Below are positions 54,260-64,000 of a stretch of DNA of 64,000 nucleotides, piece after piece. This DNA comes from Coenobita brevimanus (taxonomy: Eukaryota; Arthropoda; Malacostraca; Decapoda; Coenobitidae). Below the pieces are notes generated by a model. The model was given only the letters and a program-made list of their open reading frames with translations. It made no database searches and was not told where the DNA came from. The translations under genes and the position numbers were made by a program. Numbering within the stretch: the stretch's first letter is position 1; each line of letters starts with the position of its first letter. The DNA lies in NCBI GenBank assembly GCA_032717465.1, contig CM064632.1, forward strand, positions 30,271,457 to 30,335,456, written 5' to 3'.

Positions 54260-57012
54260 TATTCCCATACCTTTGTCTACTTCTTATTTTTCCTATATTA
54301 ACGAGGTCCTAAGATCTGCTTTAAATCTCAAGAAAACTATATTTCTCTTAGGAGACCTAAATGACAATCTTCTCTCCCATAATAGCAAATTATCCCATGT
54401 AATATTCAATAATAAACTGACTCAAGTAATTAATAAGCCTCACAGGAATCACTCCTACATCTGCTACCTCCTCTTTGACATAATTATAACTAACAATCCT
54501 GAGAAAATATCTCATAGTGATGTTGTCCCACACATCATAAGTGATCACGACCTCATAACCTTAACCGCAAATATAAGTAAGCCTAAACCTCCACCTACTA
54601 TTAAAACTTTCGGTGACCTGATAACCTAGAGTAAATGATGTACCATGTTCCCAATGCGTACTAAAATGAAACAAATCACTTAAATACTGTTCTTGATACT
54701 GACAATGTAAATGAACAGGCTTGATATGTTAACCTCAGTGCTCACCAAAAGTTTAGACAAAACGTGCCCTCCCTTGTTACCAGAGAAATAAAACGTCCCT
54801 CTGCCCCTTGGATTACTGATGAAATTCGAGAAATAATAAAAACACGGGATCACACACGGAACCAATTAAAACTTAACAGGTCCAACATGTCATTACAGAA
54901 AACATGGGGATTTAAAGAAAAGAGCCAAATCACTTATTAATCAAGCTTAAAAACCAATATTATCACAAAGAACTCTCAAACTCAAGAGGTAATAATTCTG
55001 CAAAATATGGAAAATATGGTTTCAAATATAATACCCTTTAATATAAAATTCAGCAATAGCTATTTTGATGATCCACAAAGTAAAGCCGAAGAATTTAATA
55101 AGTTTTTCGCAAACGTAGGTAAAAGAACTTTTGAAAATACCCAGGTCTCCTTGCAAGCAAGTAACACCATAAATCCTCCATCTGAAAGACTTGTCACTGG
55201 TAGTGGTGCACTCAGCATGACAATTCCGACCAGAAACTGTTGATGTTAACACTGTAATATTAACAATTAAACATTAACTGTACTAAATCTTATGGCTCAG
55301 ACAATATTTCACTCTGTTTTATTAAGGATTCCCTCTTCATACTCGCATTTTATTTAACCCATGTAATAACTTCTTCAATTGTTACGGGCGTATTCCCTAA
55401 TGCTTGGAAGAATGCTGTAGTCGGTAATTGCTCAGGCCTTGAGCAATTACCAACCAATTTCACTTGCTACCCGTTTTTTCCAAAATTATCAAAAAAATCG
55501 TCTCATCTCAACTAATAACATTTCTTGAGTCAAACAAACTTCTCTCACAAATTCCCAACATGGCTTCTGTCCTAAACTATCCACAAATACAGCACTCACA
55601 GTTATCACTGATAATATTCACTAAAATATGGATAATAAACACATATCACTTTTAACCCTCTGTGATTTATATCAAAGGCTCTCTGATAGTGTCAGCCATC
55701 CCATTCTTCTCAATAAACTCAGTAAAGTCAATGTCGATAACTGCTGGTTTGACAGCTACCTCAGTAATAGAACACAGTCTGTTCGCATCCAAAACACCAT
55801 ATCCTCCAAATCAAATGTCACCCCAAGGCTCAATTCATTGGCCCTATACTATTCAATATAAATGAGAACGCGATCTTCTCAGAATATCTTAACGATTGTA
55901 TTTTAGTGCAATATGCTGATGACACTCAGTTTCTTCACAGTGGCAAACTAGATTCTCTTCAGGATATATTGCACAAAGCAGAGGAAACCTTGAAGTATGG
56001 CCATGGAATATTTTCTTAAAAACGGTCTTCTTCTGAATACCAATAAAACACAACGTATCTTTTTAGGGACCAGGCAAATGATCTCACTAATACCACCTAA
56101 CACTACTGTTCAATTTGGAGACACAGCAGTTCAACCCAGCACCCAAAAACTTAGGTATATATATGGATTGCTACATGACCTTTGATAAGCACGTAAATGA
56201 ACTTAACAAAAAAGTAATGGGCATATTAATATATATTAACAGGATAAAAGATAGCTTTGACAGAAAAAACTCGAAAAATCATAGTGCAGGCACTGGCCCG
56301 AAGTATCCTAAACTACGGTAACAATATGGGGCACTGCAGGGAAATCTCAACTTTCACGTGTGCAGAAACTACAAAATTTTTGCTGCTAAAGTTGTTACTT
56401 GAAAATAAGGAAGTATGACCATGTCACTCCAATTTTAAAAGAACTGAAATGGCTAAACACTCAAAACAACATAAAGTTTGACACAGCTGTCACAGTCTTC
56501 AAATATCTAGCTAATCTCTACCCTGACTATTTCCTTTCTTTTCCCATCGGTACACAATATGACACAAAGTATCACTAGACAAAAAAGTAATCTGTACGTT
56601 CCTAAGGTTAATACCGACTCAGTGTGCAAGATCCTTAGCAGTAACAGGGCCAAAGATATGGAACCATCTCCCAGAAAATGTCAAGGGAATCTCATAGTTT
56701 AAACACTTTCAGAGCAAATTTAAAAGTCACTTACTAAACAGCTCTCAATAATCTTACTGTATAATGCTAAAACAATAATAAACCAGTAAAATATGATGTA
56801 TAATATTATGTAATAATTCACAAACACAACAATCTGAAATAGAAAATATAATGACATTTAGTAATATTGATAATTGTACAATTATATACCTTTATATTAT
56901 ACTCCCTAACATTTATATCTACAGGGTATAATCTTCAGATCAACGCTTTGTACTGTAATTGTATATATAACTTGTATTGTTATATGAATAACCACGGTTC
57001 GTGGAAATAAAC

Positions 57013-57043
<31 letters not shown>
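54260..57043 (+). mobile_element. Non-LTR retrotransposon (LINE) with endonuclease and RT remains and (ATT)n tail
   Basis: Plus strand, in order: the C-terminal part of an APE-type endonuclease (FLLGDLNDNLL at about 54346, then FDIIITNNPEKISHSDVVPH and IISDHDLI, the catalytic SDH triad residues intact); a linker (RPSAPWITDEIREIIKTRDH); an N-terminal RT region (NSYFDDPQSKAEEFNKFFAN); RT core pieces (LPVFSKIIKKIVSSQLITFL; SVSHPILLNKLSKVNVD); the catalytic YADDTQFLHSGK (about 55913); KNGLLLNTNKTQRIFLG; and DKHVNELNKKVMGILIYINR, then RVQKLQNF and KYDHVTPILKELKWLN. Many frameshifts and stops separate these, and a GVPQGS-type block is lost near 55840. The element ends AATAAACTTTATTATTATTA at 57006, a polyadenylation-like signal merged with an (ATT)n tail, common in CR1/Jockey-type LINEs. 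The endonuclease start and any ORF1 are missing. Confidence 0.85.
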
Positions 57044-57046
<3 letters not shown>

Positions 57047-57049
57047 CTG

Positions 57050-57370
57050 TGCTTTTTCAATGTCTGTCTCTTCTCCATACCTCTCTGCCTCCTCCTCATT
57101 TTGTCTGGGTGTCTGCCTGCCTTCTTGTTCCCAGCGCCTGCCTGCCTCTCCACCTGCCTCCATCTTCTCCTCTCTGCCTGCTTTCCTCTAGTTCTGCCTG
57201 CATACCTCACTCAAATCCTACCTTCGTGCTGGACTTGCCTACTAGCCTGCCTGCCTCACTCATTTTGCCTACCTTCCTCTCCTCTCTTGTCCTGCTCTTC
57301 CGCCTGCCTAGCTCTCTCTTATCTAGCCTATCTGACTTGGGTCTGCCTTATCTGTTTTCCTATCGCCTCA
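57050..57370. repeat. CTGCCTGCC-type low-complexity tract, right of LINE
   Basis: Continuation of the tract at 53900-54255. Contains CTGCCTGCCTCTCC and CCTGCCTGCCTCACTC. The pair marks the pre-insertion target. Confidence 0.8.

Positions 57371-57371
<1 letters not shown>

Positions 57372-57420
<49 letters not shown>
57372..57420. repeat. (CT)n microsatellite
   Basis: Perfect CT run. Confidence 0.95.
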
Positions 57421-57421
<1 letters not shown>

Positions 57422-57907
57422 GATGTCGGTGATGATGACGATGACACTGACGAAGATGAGATGATGATGATGATTATGATATATAATGGTAATGATGATT
57501 GATGATGATGATGATGAAGATGATGATGATGGATGAAACTGAATGAGGGATTACGATGTTGTTGATGATGATCATGACGATGCTGCTGTTGCTGCTGCTG
57601 ACGATGATGATGATGACGATGATGCTGATGAAGGCGATGATGATGATGATGATGATAATGATGATGATGACGACTGGTGATGATGATGATGATTGATGAT
57701 GATGATGATGATGATGATGATGACATGATGATGATGATGATGATGACATCATGATGATGATGATGATGATGACATCATGATGATGATGATGATGACATCA
57801 TGATGATGATGATGATGATATCATGATGATGACATCATGATGATGATGATGATGATGACATCATGATGATGATGATGATGATGATGATGACATCATGATG
57901 ATGATGG

Positions 57908-57938
<31 letters not shown>

Positions 57939-58209
57939 AATAATGATGATGACGATCATGATGATGATGATGATGATGATGATGACGATCATGATGATGA
58001 TGATGATGATGATGATGACGACTGCGATGATGATGATGTCATCATGATGACGATGATGACCTCATGATGATGATGATGATGACGATGATGACGATGATGA
58101 TGATGATGATGACGATGATGATGATGATGATGATGACGATCATGATGATGATGATGATGATGATGATGACGATCATGATGACGATGATGATGATGATGAT
58201 GATGATGAC

Positions 58210-58241
<32 letters not shown>

Positions 58242-58395
58242 CGATCATGATGATGATGATGATGATCATGATGATGATGATGATCATGATCATCATGACG
58301 ATCATGATGATGATGATGATCATGATAATGATGATGATCATGATGATGATGACTGCGATAATGATGATGATGATGATGATGAAAATGATGATGCT
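57420..58395. repeat. (GAT)n trinucleotide tract of about 970 bp
   Basis: Almost continuous GATGATGATG with GAC variants and regularly placed GATGACATCATGATG inversions (57721-58060) and GATCATGATG inversions (57950-58350). Poly-Met or poly-Ile open frames here are artefacts. Confidence 0.95.
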
Positions 58396-58417
58396 GGAAT
58401 TACAATTCGTCCACATA

Positions 58418-58582
58418 ACCTGGCTGAGATTTTCGTCCTTTAGTTGCTTATTTCACGTCGCTCGATGCTGGACTAAGATACACATTACGGCTCTACTCTC
58501 TCTCCGTACCTTCTTCGTGACTAGGTCCAACATTATAGTGCTAATCTAAGTGTAAAATTAATACTGTAGAGATGGTAATGGG
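58418..58582 (+). repeat. Dispersed repeat family R, copy 4
   Basis: CCTGGCTGAGATTTTCGTCC, TTTAGTTGCTTATTTCACGT, ATTACGGCTCTACTCTC and GTAGAGATGGTAATGGG. The most diverged of the four copies. Confidence 0.6.
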
Positions 58583-58859
58583 ACTGACCATAAAACTTTC
58601 CTGTCCAACAATCTCCCTTTCTCCCTGTCTTTCAAGTTCCGTCTGTGTACCTTCCAATTCCATCCCTACCTCCTTGTCTGCCTACCGGTTCACCCACTCC
58701 ACATCCTCACCTACCTCACTACCCAAGTACTGCACAATACCTTCCTACCTACCTACCTCTTCACCCATGACCTTTCCGGCTTATTGCACGTTGGCTGCAT
58801 AACCGCTTTCCCCCTATTACCGTCATCACCATCACCATTACTACTACAACAACTACCAC

Positions 58860-58887
58860 TACAATAAATATAATAATAATAATAATA

Positions 58888-58924
<37 letters not shown>

Positions 58925-59245
58925 CTGTTGTCACTCTACCTACTAATCTTATACAATTACTTTTTTACTACTACTGCTACTACTACTACTACTACTACTG
59001 CTACTACAACTACTACTACTACTACTACTACTACAACTTACAACTACTACTACTAATACTACTACCACTACCACCACCACCACCACTACTACTACTACTA
59101 CTGCTGCTGTTGCTACTACTACTACTATTATTATTACCACTACTACTACTACTATTGCTGCTGCTGCTACTACTACTACTATTATTATTATTACTAATAC
59201 TACTACTAATATTGTTGCTGCTGCTGCTGCTGCTGCTGTTGCTAT
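58860..59245. repeat. (AAT)n, (ACT)n and (GCT)n trinucleotide tracts
   Basis: AAT run 58862-58924, ACT/TAC runs 58965-59210 with CACCAC and TATTAT interruptions, then a (GCT)n run 59216-59245. Confidence 0.95.
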
Positions 59246-59249
59246 CAGA

Positions 59250-60890
59250 TATCTGTAACAGGAGAGTCCTTCAACTAATATTATAATTATCAGGCAAAAC
59301 GACAAAGCTTCCGATGTAATGAAAACTGTAGGAAAGCTCTGCGGCAGAAGCAGACTGCATTTCGCTGGATGAACTCATTTCCGTGTGAGAAGTTGCTGGG
59401 AGAATGACCCACATGTTACGATTGCGTTCAGAGGATTGTAGGATATATATAGACTGCTGAGGCTGGGTGCAATAATTATTTAAAGACCTTTGACTGGTGT
59501 TATTCAGCCACACAAATGGTAGAGTATTCAGGAAAAGAATTTGTTCGGTAATGATAACTCCTCCTCCACTGTGTAAACCAGACGATTTGCTTACATGTGA
59601 CTCCTGGCAAGACAGGCACAACTCCCTACTTCCTTATCTGAGTAAAGGCAGAGTGATCTAGATGTTGCACCGCCTCATTTTTGTGTTCCTAGATCTAAGT
59701 GTACATCCTTTGCACTTAGATCTACTTGAGTTTGAAAATATTTTGTATCATATGAAATCATTTGTTGGGACTAATCCTATTTTTGTCTTTTTTCTTTTTT
59801 TATGAACTAGCAACCTGTATGCACCAAGCTCGCTACTGATTTCAAAAGTTTAATCCGTCAAGGCATTTTCCCAGTATAGAGGTGTACTTCTGTAGCTCCT
59901 ATCTTGAAAGGTATCAATTGCCAACAGGAACAACAACAACATAAACAAATAACGACGACGACGACAATAATAATAATAATATTAATAATGATGATGATGA
60001 TAATAATAGTATACATTTAACTCTATTACTCAAGCGTTACCATAGGGGTTTGGGTGTACGCATATCCGGGTGGCTCTCAGCTTTTACTAATAATATCTAA
60101 TTTGCTGCCACCAATCCAATTTCGATATAAGAAGGGCTTGTTGTGCTTTTCCTGTTCTCACTCATGATCTACAAGCTTCAGGAGACGAGGGACATGAGTC
60201 GAGACAGTTTTCCTTGCTTTTAGTTCTGCATCTGAATTAGTTAATTTTAGGGCATTATTATTCATCTGAGTTCCACTTGGGAGAGGTGATGTATTTTCTG
60301 TTATTTTACCAACCACATAGCAGCGTGATAGTTGATGGTACTGTTAGTTTCTTTTTTAATACAGGTAAATCTGGTGTAGAAATAGGTAGTGTACATGTGT
60401 CCTTTGCTCCTTCATCTTTTTTTACTAGTAATACATAAATTTCAGAGTTTCATCCAAAATTGTGGCGTATACTGATTGATGTGTCTTTGTATGCTCCCAT
60501 TTCTTAGTGTGGTGAGAGAATTTAGGGTCGCCAATACTAAGGAGGGATGAAATATTACAAATTACCTTATTACTTGGTGTTATTAGTAGGGAAATGTAAG
60601 TTAAACTCTGCAACAACGTGTGCTATTATTCAGTAATTTTCTTTTGTATTTAGAAACTGTAATTAATCACAGTATAATCAATTAATGTACAGTCGGCATC
60701 AAAAGTCCTATCGTCATCTCCAGCTTTATCTCTCTCAGGATTTCGGAAATAGCAGTGAGGGTAATGAGAGGCAGGCGACACTGATGACTTTTCTGGCCAC
60801 AGATGATTGTCCATCAATGTCGCCTGCTGTGGAGTTCTAAGACCAATTTTCACACTGCGTGGAGAAAATGGAGGGGAACGGGGATATGAC
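59250..60890. other. No gene recognised; short (CGA)n(AAT)n tract at 59930-60008
   Basis: Apparently unique AT-rich DNA. Short frames on both strands without recognised domains. Confidence 0.5.
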
Positions 60891-60929
60891 TTTTGATGCT
60901 GGCTGTAATCTCCATTTCGGCTGATGGGT

Positions 60930-62914
60930 ACACCCTTGATTTCTATTTATCTATATTTTCACACAGATGCCTCAATCCTGTTTGGGGTGGCCACAAAACA
61001 AATCGCCTCCAAGTCGCCCTGTCCCCCGCCACTTTCATTGCCCTGCTCCCAACTCACACCCTCTCTCTCATATACCTCTCCCACCCCATCCCTCCATCTC
61101 ATCCTCGGCCTCCCCTCTCTCTTCCCCTCCACCTCATTCACATACACACTCTCTTCGTCAGTCTTTCACCCTCCATCCTCTCCACATGGCTGAAACCACC
61201 TCCGGGTGTTCCTCTTAACGCTTCGTATCAAATCCCCATCCTCACGACTACGCTCCTTTATATCCTCATTCGTCAGCATGTCTCTCCATGTGACTCCACA
61301 GGCTCCTCTTAAATTAACTCGCTTTCCACTGCTCTCACTCTAGACTAGTGTCCTTCCAACAACGTCCGAACTTCACTTCCATACGTTAGAGTTGGTATCA
61401 CAATACTGTCATGTAGTAACTTTTTCACTTCCATGCTCACTTCCCTGTTTCTCATCACTGCTTTCAAAGAACCAGCAACTTTTCTTCCTTGCTGTACCCT
61501 TTCAAGCACTTCAATTTCCAAACCTCCATCCTTACTCATCACACTACCCAAATACTTAAACGTACTCACATTTTCCAATTCCTCACCATTCAACCTCGCT
61601 GTATATTCATGACTTCACCTCTCTCAAAGTCCATCACTTTACTCTTCCCTACATTCAATTCTTTAGATTCCGTTTCTTACACACTCTCCCAAACTCATCC
61701 ACCAAGCCTTGCAGCTCCCCCTCGTCCTCACTCAACAACACAGTATCATCTGCAAACAACAGTACAGGGAGTTTCCAAACACTATCCCTCTCTCACCAGG
61801 GCCACTCTAACATCCACTACCCTACCTTGTACATCTTTTATTACCCTATCCATGTACAGACTTGAACAACCATGGAGACATGACACATCCCTGTTTCAAA
61901 CCAACTTTCAAAGAGAAAAATTCACTTAGTTCACCATCCACACGCACTGCAGCTTTCGCACCATCGTACATACTCCTTCACAGCATTCAACAACTTCCTA
62001 TCTACTCCATATATTCTTAACACTTTCCACAATCCTTGTCTATCCACCCCGTCATATGTTTTCTCCAAATCCATGAAAGCTGCATACAACTTCTTTCCCT
62101 TCTCTAGAAACTTTTCCAATAAAGATCTAAGAATTGAATATCTGATCTACAATAACCTCTTCCCTTCCTAAAGCCTCCCTGTTCTTCTCCAACTAATTTC
62201 TCTGTTCTTTCTCTAATCCTCTCAATAAGTATCCTACCGTACACTTTTCCTATTATACTAAGAAGACAAATGCCCCCATGATTACCACACACTTCTTTTT
62301 CCCCTTTTCCTCTGTACAAGGGAATAACCATACTTGACTTCCAATCCTCCGGGACTCTACCTTCCTCCCAGGCCAATCTGCACATCTTCCACATCCATTC
62401 TACTACTATCTCTCCCCCATGCTTCAGCATTTCACCACACACTCCATCAGTTCCTGGGGCTTTCCCCGATTTAACTTTCTTCATTGCTTCCACAACTTCT
62501 ATCCTACTGATTTCTTCCTGTCTTCACACCTTCCCTTCTCCCAGCCATTCCCCGGCCACTTATACTCGCATTACTTCCATCCCTCTACGTTCAACAATAC
62601 CTTAAAGTGTTCTCTCCATCTGCTTCACTTTTTCTCCCTTCTCCACTAGTAATCTACCATTTTTATCTATCACTCCCCTGCTAACTTTCACTTCCACCCT
62701 GTCTTACTCTTTTTCACCTCTTTCCAGAACATTTTCTTACAGTCCCTCCACTTTACACTCAAATTCCTTCCAAATTCCTCATCCACTCTCTTCTTACTCT
62801 CTCTTACTAATCTTTTCACCTCTCTCTTTCTCTCTACATATAACTCTCTTCTCTGCCTCTCAACTTCTTCCACGCCCCCTATTTCTCATCCATTCATTGT
62901 ATGCTTTCTTCTTT

Positions 62915-62915
<1 letters not shown>
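60930..62915 (-). mobile_element. RTE-like non-LTR retrotransposon, 5'-truncated and decayed
   Basis: Minus strand, in order: KREVKRLVRESKKRVDEEFG (62690-62870); RT motifs AMKKVKSGKAPGTDGVCGEM, VPEDWKSSMVIPLYRGKG, ISIIGKVYGRIL-type (here LLSIIGKVYGRILIERI), EEQGGFRKGRG and AAFMDLEKTYDGVDR; the catalytic LFADDTVLLSEDE (about 61755); then FKYLGSVMSKDGG and MRNREVSMEVKKLLHDSIVI, then TLTYGSEV; and the terminal GKREGRPRMRWRDGVGEVYE (61055-61115). Several frameshifts and stops break it. The spacing and motifs fit RTE-clade LINEs of arthropods. The 3' end has a short TATTTATCTATA tail at 60945. The 5' end abuts AT-rich DNA and a (TA)n run (62918-62945). Its 3' terminal part is repeated at 5400, 5640, 32740 and 33187. 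Confidence 0.85.

Positions 62916-62917
<2 letters not shown>

Positions 62918-62945
<28 letters not shown>
62918..62945. repeat. (TA)n microsatellite at 5' edge of RTE-like element
   Basis: Perfect TA run. Confidence 0.95.
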
Positions 62946-62948
<3 letters not shown>

Positions 62949-62949
62949 C

Positions 62950-64000
62950 ATATCCGATTCACATTTTTCTCAATTGCACCATTAATATTTCTGTAAGCGT
63001 TTGGCCTTTCACAAAAAGTGGAGAAAAATGTATTTAAATGATGCTATTATTCGGAACCCTTTATTATTCATTTATAGAGCTTTTTTGTAGAGCTTCTTGC
63101 TGCTGAGTCTACCCTAAGGCTTTTGGGCCATGTTTTTAAATGAATCAGGTGTCTATTGCCTGAGCTAACTCTACATCTTGAACATCGTCGTCTTGTTGGT
63201 TCCCTGACTCTATTTTCGTTTCTTCGTAAGAGCTTAACGTTTATTTCCATATTTAGCTTCCACCATTCTTTCTTATCATTTTGTCCATGTGACCAGATAT
63301 TAATAAAACTTCGATGATTCGCGCGTCTCTCTCTGTCTCGGTCTGTCTCTCTCTCTCTCTCTCTCTGCTATAAAACAGAAAAATAAGTACTCCAGGTGTT
63401 TTACTGAGGCAATCACTATACTCCTCAATATTCTTCCTAATGATGTTGTGGCTACAGGAAGACTTCAGGCGATTAAAACTTGGATTAATGCATTTTTCCT
63501 TAGTAACTAATTTTTTGGCTATTTGTGCCCACACCGGGATCCTTTGGGGTATAAAATTTCTTACAGGATCTTCACTGGCGCTCATATTTTGTCCTATAAT
63601 AATAATAATAATAATAATATCTTCTTCCCTGCTAACCTTAATTCTTGCCTGTCCCAAATACATTCCACCTCCCTTCCAATTCTCGTTCTGCTCATCTTCC
63701 TGATTACCTACCTTTGTGCCTGCTACTTTCCCACCTACCCCAACTGCCTAGCTGCTGTTGAGGTGGCTAACGACGCGGCAGCTGCTCTGCCAGTTCAACT
63801 ACCAGGCTAGGAAACGACCCAACCCAGTCTAATTTCTACTAACTGTTGCCGAACTTGGAGCGTAAACATTTCAGTGAAATTCTCTTCTCCGGTCCTAACT
63901 TATCTTTCTTAACGTTACGGCCTCAGTTAGGGACGGAGGAGAGGTGGGGGAAAGCGTAGGCATAGGGGGAAGGAAGGAGTGAAGGTGAAGGGAAGGAGGA
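62950..64000. other. No gene recognised; short (CT)n and (AAT)n runs
   Basis: (CT)n at 63327-63367, (AAT)n at 63597-63620. The last 60 bases are G-rich. No supported coding region. Confidence 0.5.

Noticed and set aside
57721..58060. Repeated TGACATCA as CRE-like regulatory sites
   Set aside because: Not the TGACGTCA consensus and fully explained by GAT repeat polarity switches.
58042..58549. Poly-Met and poly-Ile open frames
   Set aside because: Simple translation of (GAT)n repeats.

Overview
This window is non-coding-rich animal nuclear DNA. It is most likely from an arthropod, and a decapod crustacean would fit. The evidence is: one split exon with clean GT/AG splice sites; a nuclear copy of mitochondrial DNA that reads best in the invertebrate mitochondrial code (TGA=Trp, ATA=Met, AGA=Ser); several LINE families of metazoan type; tRNA-derived SINE-like repeats; and a very high density of GA, CA and TA microsatellites, minisatellites and polypurine tracts. 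A 100-N assembly gap lies at 52955-53054. Most long open frames are simple-sequence artefacts.

Layout. 0-7 kb: SINE-like repeats, a broken Tc1/mariner transposase fragment, an inverted pair of RTE-type LINE 3' ends, and a degenerate TCTA-rich array. 7.3-12.7 kb (minus strand): a possible gene with a signal-peptide-like start, a segment resembling the c-type lysozyme active-site Glu region, more than 100 copies of a 9-residue acidic repeat (EGLPEDEPS type), three basic modules and a unique C-terminal segment. It is interrupted by one in-frame TAG and by indels. 13-14.3 kb: a GATGTCACCGT array and two repeats sharing one 5' end, set head to head. 15.5-16.7 kb: a composite NUMT (12S-trnV-16S, inverted cox3, nd1). 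20.1-27.3 kb: a run of minisatellites (35-bp, AATAGGTCC-type, 37-bp, 13-14-bp) followed by a 2.3-kb polypurine tract.

29.2 kb (plus strand): a single internal exon of an AMPA-type ionotropic glutamate receptor (amino-terminal domain). It is the only confident protein-coding exon; the rest of that gene is not seen, so much of the window could be its introns. 29.6-47 kb: a LINE tail fragment, RTE fragments, tRNA-derived SINEs, several dispersed families with copies elsewhere in the window, and many microsatellites. 48.9-51 kb (minus): a 5'-truncated LINE lying between two GGTTAGGTTAA copies in telomere-like DNA. 54.3-57.04 kb (plus): a second LINE with endonuclease and RT remains and an (ATT)n tail, inserted in a CTGCC-rich tract. 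57.4-59.2 kb: GAT and ACT trinucleotide tracts. 60.9-62.9 kb (minus): an RTE-like LINE.

The genes do not form a pathway. Two points deserve most attention: the glutamate-receptor exon, and the 7.3-12.7 kb acidic-repeat locus, which I do not recognise as any described protein.
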